NCBI GenBank assembly: GCA_015680685.1
Contig: MNCI01026977.1
Span: forward strand, 39,634-103,633
Length of the DNA: 64,000 nucleotides
Source of the DNA: Gnetum montanum
Taxonomy: Eukaryota; Streptophyta; Gnetopsida; Gnetales; Gnetaceae
Direction: 5' to 3'
The notes beneath the pieces were generated by a model. It did no database searches, was not told where the DNA came from, and was given only the letters and a program-made list of their open reading frames with translations. Positions 32,853-45,250 of the stretch are shown here, piece by piece; positions within the stretch are counted from its first letter, which is position 1; every line of letters starts with the position of its first letter. A program made the translations under genes and the position numbers.

Positions 32853-33030
32853 GAAGTTAAGTTTAGTATGACCTTAGTGAAGAACAAAAAAAAATTTAAA
32901 GCTAACTTCATTACAAACTTAGTAAAGAACAAGTGAAGATCATGAAGCTAAGTTTATTACAAACTTAATGAAGAACAAGAGAAGATTGTGAAATTGAGTT
33001 CATTAAAAATTTAGAGAAGAATGGAAGATT
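32853..33030. repeat. Degenerate ~46-base tandem repeat
   Basis: About four units starting near 32853, 32898, 32944 and 32990, with shared words such as GCTAAGTTTATTACAAACTT and GAAGAACAAG. One frame repeats a Lys/Asn-rich peptide (FITNLVKNK-like), so it may come from a repetitive protein. Confidence 0.6.
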
Positions 33031-34192
33031 GATTGTAGAACCAAAACAAGTTATTCATAATTTAATATACAACTATGAATAATAGCCAAATATTACAATC
33101 ATTGTAATGTGTTACAAGTTGCAAAGAATGGATTTATATTATGAAAAGTATGAAAGTAATTAAGAATGTTGATTGAAACTCTAAGTTTAAAGATCTTGGC
33201 TAATTAGAGGTTAGTTGGTATCATTAACATCACAACTCTTGAACAATGTATCGAAGTAGATGGTTTATTATCAAAGAATTCATAGTGAAGTTTCTTAATT
33301 ATTTTATAGTTGATAAATGATGTAACATATCAAAGGAACCATTGCAAAATACGTTAAAAAGGATAGTTAAGATGAGGGTGCTATAAAAAGGAGATTCAAA
33401 GAAAGAAGAAAATTAGAAAGTTCAAAATTTAAGCTATCATCCATTTTCTTCTTTGGTGAAAATATGAGATGGAGGCAATACTCAAGTAGATGAGAGACCT
33501 CAAGAGGAAAATGAAAGATCTCTTGAAACTTTCCATGTTTTCCAATCACTAGAAACTTTTGGGAGTATACCCATTGCAAAAACATCAAGTGGAGTATTTA
33601 ACATGTTTGGTGTCACATTTAGAAGTCAAGGAGGACACAATAGAGATGAGGTTGTTTGATTAAGAAAATGAGAAAAATACTACAACAATAATCAAAGCAA
33701 CCATGACAACATCAAAGGCAATTACTATTGACTTTGAAATAAAGGTAAGAAGCCTTATTACAAGAAATAACAACTATTCATATAGCTATAAACTTTGACT
33801 TACAAATAGTTTACCCAAGAAGCCTTATAAGTCAAGCCTTCCTAATTTAATTTATGACTATATGTTGATGTAAATAGATGGCATTGCTACTTGATCTTCT
33901 AAGATTATAATTGTGACAAAAATCAATAAATATTGGAAAGGTTTGCCAAATCCACTATTAGAGAATATTAAATGCATCAAATGTCATAAGTGAATACATT
34001 TAATTTTTACTATCATAAAATCAATCAAAAATCACATCGATAAATGTAGTACACTAGAGAGAATCAACAAAAATCAAATCATATTAAGTGCATGTCACAT
34101 TACCTCTAGAATACAGAAAGTAGAAAAGGTCTATTTAATGAAGAATTATGGATTCTAAAATTCATTGATTATGTTAGATTCTTAAATTCACA
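33031..34192. other. AT-rich sequence, nothing recognised
   Basis: No recognisable gene or element motif. Composition resembles the rest of 31886-36061. Confidence 0.4.
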
Positions 34193-34693
34193 GTGCATGA
34201 GAGATTAAGAACCCTAAGAGAGATGCCTATAGTAAGATTTGTAGCAATCAAGAAGAGAGTAAATTTTGAAGTTATTCTAGATGATCATGAGACTTTTATT
34301 TTGCATCCCATAAGACCAATGCTAATAAAGTTGGAAATCAAGGGGAAATTTTCATTCAATATGATTTTCCTAATAATGATGTTGGATGTAGAAACATTAG
34401 AGAGATTGGAAAAAATTAGCATGGATGGATATAGGTTATGAAATCTTTCACAACAATATGTAATCTCAAATGAAGAAGCATTGTTAAGAATGCACTCATA
34501 CAATGTGGATGTGATAAAAATACATTATAGAAGAAGATTAGTAAAGGTCATTATTAATGAGGACCTAATTTACAGTATTGATGTTGATAAGAATATCTAT
34601 GTTCCTTTCATAGATACTTTTCATTTGATAAAAATTCTCTTTCCCTTGCTTCATGTCTTCTTAATACTAGGACAACAAAAGAGAAATCCTTAA
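34193..34693 (+). pseudogene. Unidentified reading frame of 166 codons with one stop
   Basis: One frame runs from MHERLRTLREMPIV through HPIRPMLIKLEIKGKF, one stop at 34441, then RMHSYNVDVIKIHYRRRL and FIDTFHLIKILFPLLHVFL. I do not recognise a family, and it may be chance in AT-rich DNA or coding sequence of the older repeat. No start-site support is seen. Confidence 0.3.
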
Positions 34694-35930
34694 GTAACCA
34701 TTAATGTAATCGATGAGCTTGTTTTCTTTATGAAAAAAATATATAATTCTTTGGTGGATTACATTGATCAAAGGAATGTTGTTAATTGAGTACATTGAAG
34801 ATGTTGTACTATGCTTCTCAATGGAAGATCAAGTATTATTGGGCATAATTTCAAGTACAAAATTTCTACATTACAATGAATAGGCTTAAGAGTAGAGCAA
34901 CAAGCTAATTTTCATATAGAGCACTACTTATAATCAATTTCCTAAAGGCTCTAGAAGTGCAAGTATCCTTTATGCCAATTAAGTACATTATTCTTCTAGT
35001 ACATTTGAGAGAATGATGAGTGGTGAATTTCTCTAGTAGGAAAGTTTTGAGGTAGAAGGAAAAATTAATCCTTGAATATTCTCAAGTTATGGATACTCAA
35101 ATCTTAACTATAATGATCTTTAGAAAGCATGGTAGCCAATGGATTAAGTTTTGAAGAAGACACGGATGACTCATAGCTTTACTAAGAGTGACAAAGGAAA
35201 GTAGAAATAGAAAACAATAACATAAGTAAATTTTAAAAGTTATATTAAGTGATTTCATTAATTGGAGTTTCAATTGGGTAAGGATTTCTATATCATTCCT
35301 CCCATTTATCAAACATCTATTGATGTGGAATCCTTTCAAGGAATTCCAATTGTAGAAGCAAATGTCCTTGCTTAGAGTCATTAGTTGTTGAACATGATGA
35401 AAATACTCATGTCCTTAGGGCCTATATAAATACTGTCTTCTAATATTTGTAGGAAAAAAAGTGTAAAAATTATTTATAAAAAATTTTCATTCCTTATGTC
35501 TATGAGTGATCAAATAATTCTACTTTTAGAGAAGAATTATTAGAAGCTTGGAACAAAGATTCCCACACTGTAATTTAGGAAGAAGTGAGATATTGGCTTG
35601 CAAGTCATGTCAAATAATTTAAATAATCATAAATTGATAAAATTAGGTGTCTATATGTACATAGTATCTATGCTACCCTATTGTGCATTTAGGTAAGATT
35701 TTGAGAATAGAGATATAACTAAGACCATAGCTACAAAGAAGATTTCGTTGATGGAAACATAGAAATAGCTATGGGATAATAAGGTTGAAGTCTATTAAAG
35801 AAGTACAAAAACCTAAAGAGAACATATATTAATTTTAGGGAAGAAGTGATTAGTTGCAAGAGGGAGATTTAGCCAAAGCTTGAGGTTGTAGATGCTTTTG
35901 GAAGAATATCAATCATAGTACTAGTAACTA
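34694..35930. other. AT-rich sequence, nothing recognised
   Basis: No supported feature. Short broken frames only. Confidence 0.4.
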
Positions 35931-36061
35931 TATTGGATGAGGCTAAAAAGCTTAAGAAGAAAATTACTTCCCTTAAATCTATGATTTTCTTCATTAAGAA
36001 AGAAAATAAAGATTTAACAAAAATAAATGAAGTGTAGATAAATGATATTTCTACTACCCAG
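35931..36061 (+). pseudogene. Coiled-coil-like coding fragment, left part
   Basis: Reads LDEAKKLKKKITSLKSMIFF and KKENKDLTKINEV up to the start of C3. The reading resumes in similar style after C3 (46120) as VDEAKAKIHFA, so C3 probably split one older reading frame. Not identified. Confidence 0.45.
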
Positions 36062-36935
36062 TTAATTTATCATGTTTTAATCTCCTCCAATATAAAATAT
36101 TCGATATTGGAGCCTCATTATCGAATACCTGATATTGGAGCCCAAGATGCAATGTCGAATATCCAATATTGCAAGGTATATGTTGACCTATAAATATAGC
36201 ACTCAGGCTCATGATTTTCATGTAAGTTTTTGTCATAGATAGTGAAGCTCTTGCAATTTGCTTTCTCCAAAGTTAGAATATTTTTTGAGTGCTTGCAGTA
36301 GGAGTCTGAGTGTGTATGAATCTTTGTTCGAGAACTAATGTACTTGAGCATAGTAGTGTGACGGGAATAAAAACAAACCCTTTTGATCATCCTTGCAGCA
36401 TTGAGAATAGAATAATGTTTCTTTGATGCATTTAATATTCATGTACTTTATTTTCATGCACTTTACTTTAATGTAGTTTAATCAAGCAATTAATTTCCAC
36501 TTGGTAATGAACATAAGCACGACCACTTCGAGCATACGTGTAGCACTTGGTAACCCAAAAATGCTTAATTTTTGGTAACCTAGTAGTGCTACATGCATTT
36601 AGGATGTGTCTAGAGAGTGGAAACATGTAATTGTGTTAGGCTAGCTAGGTAATAGATTAATTAGATATTAAATTCATATACCTTTCATTCTTGTCTTAGG
36701 CAATTAAACTTTGAAAACACAAAATGATAAAAATCATGTGCCTCAATTACACTTAAACCATATTCTTAAGCTTCACAAGTGTAGTTTGGAAGATAATAAA
36801 TGTTCTCTACACCCATTTCACTTCCTCGAGGATTAGTGCACTGATGAACTATAGGTCCACAAAATTTGACCAAATCACGTGTGAATGCCTTAGTGATTCG
36901 TATGGTTGGGTGTAGGGGTATCTCACCACTCATCA
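36062..36935 (+). mobile_element. 5' LTR of C3 (type C)
   Basis: U3 holds repeated GATATTGGAGC and TCGAATA words upstream of CCTATAAATATAG. It ends ACCACTCATCA. R has TTAGAATATTTTTTGAGTGC, and GGGAATAAAAAC corresponds to the polyadenylation-signal region. Start uncertain by 1-2 bases. Confidence 0.82.
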
Positions 36936-36936
36936 T

Positions 36937-36954
36937 TAGCACTATTGGTGGGGA
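36937..36954 (+). other. Primer-binding site of C3 (tRNA-Asp type)
   Basis: TAGCACTATTGGTGGGGA one base after the LTR, a decayed tRNA-Asp complement. Confidence 0.7.
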
Positions 36955-37095
36955 CCTTTTGGTTGTTCCATGTGCTACTTAGGACTTAGTGAAAATTATT
37001 CAAATCATTGGAATGAACCTTAGAGTCATATCACATCTTAAAGATTACTACAAAAATATTTAGAAGCACACTACATTTTTATTCTCTAAAAGAAA

Positions 37096-39130
37096 ATGTC
37101 TTCTTTTCATAGGAGTGAATCTCTGCCCAAGTCTAAGGAAGTACATCCACCGATGTCTTAACAATACTGAGTGATATAAGCTCATCTTGATGAGTATGTA
37201 CCAAATTTTACATTCATCCTATACTAGGATGAATAGCTGTGGTGGCATGACATGGAAGGCAACATTGTGTTGCCACTCGATCGATTTATTTCTGCAATGC
37301 TCCAACAAATTCTTATATGATGGGATCCCCAAGGACTTCATGCTGAGTATGTGGTGTAGGATAGTGATGCCAAGGATTATCATCCCACTAAGGCACAATG
37401 TCTCAGGGATCGCTAGTTAGAACAATGTTATGAATTTGTGAAGGGAAAAGGATTTAATAATTCCCCATTCCTGCTATATCAAAAAGATGGTGGAGAGCCC
37501 TTCTTTAGGGTTTTTCCATTCAGTGAAATTCCTCTCTTTGACTTTGATGAAGGAGGTCAAAACTAGAACTTGCATTCCACAATTCACAATCTTAGTTCTG
37601 GTAAGAATGGATCCAATGACAAAGAAGGATCCAAAGAGGCAAGTCAAGATAAGAATGCAGATAAGAAATAAAATCATGATCATGGTTATGATTACCAAAG
37701 AGGAGGTAGCAGACACTATGATGGTGCTAGTCCTTATTCCTCTTCACCTTCATCATCATCCTCTTCTTCTTCTGGCTCTGATCATAATCATAGGAGGTGA
37801 GAATGTGATAGAGGTGATCGATGGAACTGAAATGATCGAAGGGACCATTGGGCAAGGCAAGATCAGGGGCACAAGCATTCAAGAGAGATACAATGCCATG
37901 AATGAAGGGGTAGTAGAGGGCATTGAAGGCACCAAAATCAAGGCCTCAATGAGCCTTTTCTTGCTACCTGAAGTATGCTAAACATTGTAGAGGTAGTATG
38001 AATTCCAACAAGACATGTAAAGGATAGTCAAATTAAGAGGCTAGATATGAACAATAATCCTAGGTTCAAAGGGGGATATAACTCAAATTTGTAGAACCAT
38101 CTCCAAAATTTCCAAGATGCATGTGCGTTGCAAAACATAGAAAATGAATGGTAAAAGCTTAAGTTGTTTCCAAGGACACTCATTAAAGAAGCAGAAAATT
38201 AATACTAGTCCTTAAAACTAGAATTTATTAGATGATGGAGTATAATGCATGAATTATTTAATGAAAAATATCAAACATACTCCAAAGTGTCTAACTTGAA
38301 AAGGTAGATCTAAGGATGGAAAAAATAAACACAAAAATCTTTGGATGCCGTCATTGGTTGATACTATTCCTTAATGCATTGGTGTCCTACCCATGGTTAT
38401 TTTCAACTAGATCAACTTCACCACATTGTAAATAGGCTTTGATCTCAAATAAGGAGAACCCTTAGCATATATGCCCATGGGTGACTATTAGAATTAAGCA
38501 CCTATTAGATCCAAAGATTGATTGAGTATGTAGCTAAAGAGGAAGAATCAACACTTGATAAGGTGGAAAATAAGAAAGCCCTACCACCAAAAATTTCAAT
38601 ATGAAATTACAACCAATGTTGATTAGTTATGGGACTCCATGGATAGCAAATTTCAAGCTATCCTAAAAATTGCTAAAGAGTCCAAAGAACAAGGTAGTCA
38701 TCGTGAGTGTAGGAGGCGTAGGAAAACTGAACATGCCATTCAAAGAGATATGGAAAAGATTGCTGCAATAGAAGAAGTTGCAGAAAGCAAATTAGATGAT
38801 GATGGTGGATGTGACATCTGCCAGTATGAACATCCTAAGGGATTTTTCCCCATAGTGTCACACTTATAGGAATTTGAAGTGTATGCTTTGAATCCATGAC
38901 TAATACAAAGGCAAATATCCAAAAGATTGTCTTATCCTCAAGGTAATTCTAGGTAGTTTCACTAACAACAAAAATATTATCCAAGTGGAACTCCACCACA
39001 ACCATATGAGCAATATCAATAGTGGCAGCAACCATAGTCATGGGCATTGATACCACTAAGGCAGCAATACCCTTACTGACAACCTGATCCATATGGGTAT
39101 TACGTTCAGCAACCCTTATTTCCATGTGAC
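37096..39130 (+). pseudogene. Gag of C3
   Basis: Starts MSSFHRSESLPKSKE. N-terminal domain with LDEYVPNFTFILY and MEGNIVLPLDRF. Then a basic and Ser-rich linker (SSPSSSSSSSSGSDHNH, about 37735-37795). Capsid region with LDMNNNPRFKGGYN. The segment FQAILKIAKESKEQ precedes the zinc knuckle DDGGCDICQYEHPKG, which has both first Cys and the His (about 38805-38840). A Gln/Tyr-rich tail follows. Several shifts and stops. Confidence 0.75.
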
Positions 39131-39530
39131 TCCTCCAATCACGTTTCTACTTTCCAATCTCACTACCACCCTTCTAATTATTATTGAACTCATTCATCAC
39201 ATGCAAGAAGAGATACCACCTCTTACCCTTATCCTCCTCTTGTTCCTACACATCTTTCTCCACACTCTACACAGCTACCACCTGCTTCACCTATGTAGGA
39301 TGAACTAGTAGCTTAACCACAATAACACAACACTACCAGTGCCATTAATCTATAATTGGTTCATCAACCAAGTGGTTCGAATACTAGATCAAATAAAAGA
39401 CCTTTCTTATGATAACACAGTCTTCCTAATCCCTCAAATACACTTGTAGTTGACAACCCTATTCCTTCGTCTTCCTCTATATCAAATTCCTTCAAGTCCC
39501 CTTTAAACCAAACGTCACCCAAGATCCATA
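39131..39530 (+). other. Gag tail / protease linker of C3
   Basis: Pro/Thr/His-rich low-complexity reading in several frames, matching the tail of C4 gag at about 49500-49820. No domain is assigned. Confidence 0.4.
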
Positions 39531-40030
39531 TTGTAATGCTTACTCACATCGTATCTAATTGGATCCATGTTGGAAACCTTCCCAAGAAGTTAGTAGATCT
39601 TGGAAGTCCTCTACTCTATTTGTAGATTATTAGGAGTGAACCATATAAGGCTCTTCTTGATTTCAGTTCTATTGTCAACATGATCTCTCATGATATGTAT
39701 ACTACATGGAACCTGCCTCCTTTAAAGAAGAGCAATATCATATTAGAATTAGAAGACTAGTCCATCACTATTCCATTGGGATTAGTAGAAGACATTGTAA
39801 CCACTATTTGTGGGTGGTCTTATCCTACTGATTTCCTAGTGATCAAGGTGGAGAACTGCAAAGGAGACTTCCCAATTATCATGGGAAGGATATGGTTAAA
39901 AATCATTGATGCAAGAATGGGCATCAGAGATCTTTTCTTGGAAATATTCAAAGAAAATGCATTTAAGAAGATTGAGAAGAAGCCATTTCTATACATTACG
40001 TACAATGATACAAGGTGCAATTATGTGTAG
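39531..40030 (+). pseudogene. Aspartic protease of C3
   Basis: Catalytic region KALLDFSSIVNMISHDMY, where the D-[ST]-G of the family has become D-F-S. Then VEDIVTTICGWSYPTDFLVI, ENCKGDFPIIMGRIWL and IIDARMGIRDLFL. One frame from 39776 to 40030 is open. Loss of the D-S/T-G glycine would inactivate it. Confidence 0.75.
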
Positions 40031-40359
40031 AAACTCTGGGCAGTGAAATGAGCATCAATGTTTGCATGTAAGAAATGTGCACTAGAATCAGAAATTCAAA
40101 GGTTTTTGTACACAGTAGCCACAAAACATGAGGGCACCTAATGGCTAATTGCTAATTCTGAGAGCAACACACTTTGCATAGAACTAACTAAGAGCCTAAC
40201 ATACACATATGTTGCAGACATGGATGAACTAGAGCAAGTTCATCACCAACTCTCTGATGATGCAAATGATGATACCTATTAGGGAGAGCTGGAAATTCCT
40301 GAAAATTTCAAGCAGGAGCCCCTTAAACTAAAAACTCTACTAGTAGGCATGGAATATGT
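40031..40359 (+). pseudogene. Protease-RT linker of C3
   Basis: Matches 22761-23071 of C2, with the acidic DELEQ-like and LEIPENFKQEPLKLK words. Broken by stops. Confidence 0.5.
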
Positions 40360-41170
40360 GTTCTTAAAAATGGAAAACTAGTCATAATCAATGTCAATAT
40401 TGCTCCAAAACAAAAAAAAATATGTTGTTGAATGTGGTTGAAAAATGGTTAGCATCCTTTGCTTGATCATATCCTTAACTCATAGCGATTGATCCTAGGA
40501 TATGCCAGCATCACATCTACACTAATCTAGCCATGAAGCCAAAGAGACAACCATAGAGGTGATTGAACCCCAAACTAAAGTAGATCATCAAGGAAGAAAT
40601 TGAACAACTTCTCAAGGTGGGGTTTATTTATCCCATTGTGGATAGTGAGTGGGTTAGTCCACTCATTATTGTACCCAAGAAAGGTAGCAAGTGGTGAGTC
40701 TGTATTGATTTTTGCTTGCTGNCCAAGAAAGGTAGCAAGTGGTGAGTCTGTATTGATTTTTGCTTGCTGAATATGGCAACATTAAAGGACCACTTTCTAT
40801 TTCCATTCATTAATTAGGTATTAGACACAATATTGGAGCATTGCGACTACAGTTTTTTGGATGGTTATAGCCACTATAACCAAATCTAGATTGTGCAAGA
40901 GGACCAAGTAAAAATAACATTCACAAGTCCCTAGGGGACTTTTGCATATCACAAGATGTCTTTTGGTCTATGTAATGCCCTTGCATTTTTCAATAGCAAA
41001 TTGGTAGTGGTGTAGAAGTCTTCATGGATGACTTATCCACCTATGGAGTTACATTTTAGTGAGCCTTGGACAACCTTGAGCAAGTACTAAAACAATGCAT
41101 TGAGACAAACCTTAGGCTCAATTAGCAAAAGACTCATCTAATGGTTCAAGAAGGCATTGTGTTGGGACAT
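40360..41170 (+). pseudogene. Reverse transcriptase of C3
   Basis: Reads WVSPLIIVPKKGSK, MATLKDHF, FLDGYS then Y-N-Q, PFGLCNA-like SFGLCNALAF, and VFMDDLSTYG with both Asp. A piece between NALAF and the sequence before VFMDD is deleted compared with C2. The region contains an N at 40722 flanked by a 47-base exact repeat that is probably an assembly error. Confidence 0.75.
40675..40769. other. Assembly artefact: 47-base direct repeat around a single N
   Basis: Bases 40675-40721 are repeated exactly at 40723-40769 around the N at 40722. As at 8770, this points to overlapping contig ends that were not merged. It duplicates part of the RT reading. Confidence 0.85.
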
Positions 41171-41830
41171 AGAATATCACAAGTAGGAATGAGGTCGATC
41201 TTGAAAAATAAGGGTCATCCAAGGAATACCCTACCAAATTGAAATTGTCAAAGATGTTTGGTCATTCCTTGGACATACTGGCTACTACCAGCAATTCATA
41301 GAGAAATTCTCTAAGATTGCAAAATCATTGGTGGAGTTGACAAAGAAAGATGCTCCCTTTTCTAGACCATGGAATGTGAACAAGCATTCCAATAGCTAAA
41401 AGAAAAACTTATAGAAACACTAATTCTACAAGCACTTGATTGGTCCAAATCATTTCATGTTATAATGGATGCATCAAATTATTCCTTGGAAGCTATGCTT
41501 ATGTATATGGATGATAAAAAATGGCCATATTACATCCACTCCACTAATCGAAGCATTGTGGGTGTACAATTAAACTACACCACTACAAAAAAAATTGATG
41601 ATAGTGGTGTTTGCTTTAGAAAAGTTCAAGCATTTTGTGCTTGGATACAAAGTGTTTGTACACATAGAACATAGTGCCATCTAATTCTTGATGAACAAGC
41701 TAATGGTGAACCTCCGTGTCATATGATGGCTGGTGATCTTACATGAATTCAATCTCATCAGGGTAGATTGAAAGGGCATTGAGAATGTGATTGTTGACCA
41801 CTTGTCTCAATTACGACGAGACAACAAAGA
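41171..41830 (+). pseudogene. RT connection and RNase H of C3
   Basis: RNase H start IMDASNYSLEAMLMYMDDKK, then QLNYTTTKKIDDS and GYKVFVH-like decay. HLSQLRRDNKEEE follows and joins the integrase linker. Stops and shifts present. Confidence 0.7.
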
Positions 41831-43150
41831 GGAGGAGAACCTACTATATGATATGTTTCTTGATGAACTCCTCTTTGCTGGTGTTATAACTGAACAATTT
41901 CCTAATGAGCCTAAATGGTATGATGGCATTCTCACTTATCTTCTCATCCAAGAGATTCCACAAGGGTTGGACCACCAAGAGAAACAACAATTTCTTCACC
42001 AAGTGAAATGCTTCATGGAGATCAATAGACACCTCTACAAGGTGTGTGTTGTTGGTTTGGTTCAATGGTGTGTTCCTGATGCCGATCAACTACATGTTCT
42101 CCAAGATGCTCATGAAGGTTCTTGTGGGGGCCACTATGCTAGGAGATGCATGGCCATTAAAATCTTGATGGAAGGGTACTATTGGCCAACAATTTTTAGG
42201 GATGCTCATCAATATTTCCACTCTTGTGAACACTACAAACAAGATGGTGGAATGACTACTCAAATGGAGGGACCTTAATAATGGATTCAACCATTGGAAC
42301 TATTTGACATATGGGGGATTAATTTCATGGGTTCCATCACATCCATGTCAAATGAAAAGGTGTACATCATAGTCACTATTGACTATTGTACAGGTAGAAG
42401 TAGCAACCGTCACTAATTGTAATCTTCTACCGTTGCTTGATTTGTAGAACAAAATGTTGTAAATAGGTTTGGTGTGCCACATGCATTAATTTCTAATAAT
42501 GGAACTCACTTTATAGGCATTACCTTTTGGAAGCTCATGTAATGCCTTGGGGTTAAACATAAACTCACAACACCCTACCACCCCTAAGCCAATGGTCAAG
42601 CTAAGGTTACCAATAAGGAAATCACAAGGATTCTAACAATTGTTAGCAAATATAGGAAAGACTAGAGCATGAAACTCAATGATGCCCTTTGGGCTTACCT
42701 CTTAACACAGAAACTTATTATAGGCTATTCTCCCATTCAATTTGAGCTACTTACACTTTCAACAACCTATGACCTCAACCTTGACTTCAGTCTAGCACAA
42801 AAAGAAAGATTGATGAATCTTAACTTGCTATACAAAAATTGATTAGTGGCCCTATCATCTAATGAGTTGTACAAGGCATACAACAAAAAGTGCCATGACC
42901 TTGAAATCAAGAAAGTCAAATTTCAACTGGGAGATAAGATTCTCTACTAGAATCCCACACATGTACCTCAACGAACTAAGTTCTAGATGTTGTGAAAAGG
43001 ACCTTATATAATTTATGAAACTTTTTCTTTTGGGGTCATGATGATCCATGAACCTAAAAGCCTAGATAAGAAACAATTGGTCAACATATAAAAAGTCAAA
43101 CCTTTCCTTGAACATAAGCCAACAAATACAACAAATGCCTCATCGGATAG
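41831..43150 (+). pseudogene. Integrase of C3
   Basis: A long open stretch (41787-42278) carries the N-terminal region: DAHEGSCGGHYARRCMAIKI, GYYWPTIFRDAHQYF, CEHYKQDGG. Core remnants: ELFDIWGINFMGSIT (first Asp decayed to Asn), ALISNNGTHFIGITF (second Asp also Asn) and TTPYHP. The C-terminal module is traced to about 43090. Many stops after 42278. Confidence 0.75.
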
Positions 43151-43190
43151 ACAACCATGCTCCATATTTTAGATCTCCTCCTTTCAAATT

Positions 43191-43204
43191 AGTCATGGGG
43201 GAGA
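43191..43204 (+). other. Internal PPT-like run after integrase, C3
   Basis: AGTCATGGGGGAGA, same position and sequence as in C2 (25937-25951). Confidence 0.6.
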
Positions 43205-45237
43205 TGGTCATCCACACTAACTATATAAGCAGCTCCTTAGTTTTCACCCTTTTTGTTATACACATGTTTGTTTTACACATTTTTGTTTTGCAACTTTTTA
43301 TTTTACACATTCTTTGTTTTACATATTCTTATTTTTATGTTATTGATCTTTTCTAATTTTTGTTTTATACCATCATTAGTACATTTTCTATTTATTGAAT
43401 ATTTTACACTTTCTTTTATATTTTCTTTTATTCTAGCATGATTTTCTAACTTTTGTTAATAAGTGCTAGGCACAGTGATAATTTATTGCTTGATGGTGGT
43501 ATGTACTATTTTTTTATTTGATTGTTGGTGTCTGGATTCTAGCTTTGAATTTTATTACTAATAACAAGAACATGGTTTCTTTTCATGCAATAAGCAATGA
43601 GTCCATAACATCCATCCATCTACAAACTCTATGGTTTTCCTTATTCTAGAAATATGCAGTCCCTTTTTCATTAACAAAACGATAACAAATTTGTGACTTT
43701 AGTAGTTTCTAGAATTGGAAAGGATTCAAAGTTTTGAACAGCGTGTGACTTCAAGGGGATTCGGTATTCTTTATGCCTTTCTGCTTGCTTGGTGCATGTG
43801 TGCTTTCATGGATTTCTTACCATTCCATGTCGACCAATAAAAGAAAGTTGAATAAGTATTTACATGGTGTAGTTCTCATAAAAAATGATGGGAATTCAAA
43901 GCACACCCCTTAAACACAATAAATGAATAAATCTTTGCATGGTGTGGTTTTCATTTCAAAAAAACAAAAATAAAACAAAACAAAACAAAAACAAACAATA
44001 GGAATTCAAAGCACACCCCTTAGACAAAATAAATGGGCTATAATCATTGGTTATGGGACTAGAAAGACATGTTACCCATGCATAAAGGTCCCCTCTAACT
44101 AAGGCCATTTCTCACTTCCTACTTCTCTTTTCTTCTTTAATAAGGAATAGTGGTTGTTCTATGGAAGCACTCTTGTGTGTCAATGGAATGGACTAATCTT
44201 AGAAAGGTGATGCGAAGTCACTGAACATGGTTGGTTTTGGTCTACACTAAGGATGGATCTTATCAAGTCACTTAATCATAAAATTCATAAGGGCTTCATG
44301 TGACCTTAATCAGGAACTCCATTCCACACACTTTCTCATCCATATATGCTTTCCATATCTCACCTCACTATCAATTTCATGTTCCTTTTTGATGTCTTGG
44401 TTTGATGTGTCAAAATTCTTAGGTAGTTTCTTCCAGGTTTTTGTACTTAAACTTTCGTAACTATTAATCATCCATGGGGCCCATGGACTCCTTGGTTTGA
44501 AGTTATGGAAGGGCAACAAAAGGCCTATGCCTATTTTGGGGAGGATCCACTTGCATATCGTTTAGTTGGATTAATTATGTTCTTTATCTTTAAACACTCT
44601 TACAATCGAATGCTTTTGTTTACCTCATCAATGACATCCTAATGTGTGCACCTTCACAATGTTCTTTAGTGAAAATTTTTAATTCTCCTTAGGTATTTTC
44701 TTATGTTTGGACTTTTCAAAAACTTACTAATGGACCACCTATCTATTCCACCATATTTTTTAGCCTTCCCACTAACACTATTATTGAAATTTATCCATCA
44801 TAATCACAACTTAGCTAAGTGTAACCATTGATGAGACAAGGTACTTCAAAGTTATACGTTACACATCGCACACTAATCCACAATTTTGTTATGACTAAAG
44901 TGGAAAGCATACATAGAATGTGCAGACTGGAAGTAGGATTGTCCTCATAAAGGAAGTAGCAGTGGCAGTACCACATGATGAGGACTCTTCATGATCATTG
45001 AATCTTCTTCCCTCTTTAGCTGCTAGAGGAGTGGATGTCAATTTTGTCAAGGGTGTTCTCTTCTCTTGTCATGAACACCCAGTTTTGTAAAAGATTTTAA
45101 TCCATACACTTGGGCACTTAAGAGTTTTTCTATTTCATCTAAGTCAAATTGAATGTCACTCAATAATCCCATACCTACCCAATATTTTGTAAGGAACTTA
45201 TTCCTCCTGTTCTTTACTCAAGGATGCGTTTTCATTT
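43205..45237 (+). other. Spacer and 3' region of C3 (ORF2 lost)
   Basis: T-rich tract with tandem TTTTGTTTTACACAT-like units (43246-43440), two A-rich cassettes (43861-44025) and the conserved box at 44529-44556. CACAACTTAGCTAAGTGTAA (about 44805) matches the ORF2 leader of C2. The sequence then passes into the conserved 3' untranslated words (about 45040-45120) without any ORF2 and without the palindrome/TATA module. No gene is supported. Confidence 0.65.
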
Positions 45238-45250
45238 AGTCTTGAGGGTA
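45238..45250 (+). other. Polypurine tract of C3 (decayed)
   Basis: AGTCTTGAGGGTA directly before the LTR start TGATCAATC; two changes from the family PPT. Confidence 0.7.

Noticed and set aside
40675-40769. Tandem duplication in C3 RT
   Set aside because: Exact 47-base repeat around one N is an assembly artefact.
43108-43441. Phe/Leu-rich frames resembling transmembrane segments after C3 integrase
   Set aside because: Same T-rich minisatellite; hydrophobicity is an artefact of TTT and TTA codons, so this is not evidence for an envelope protein.
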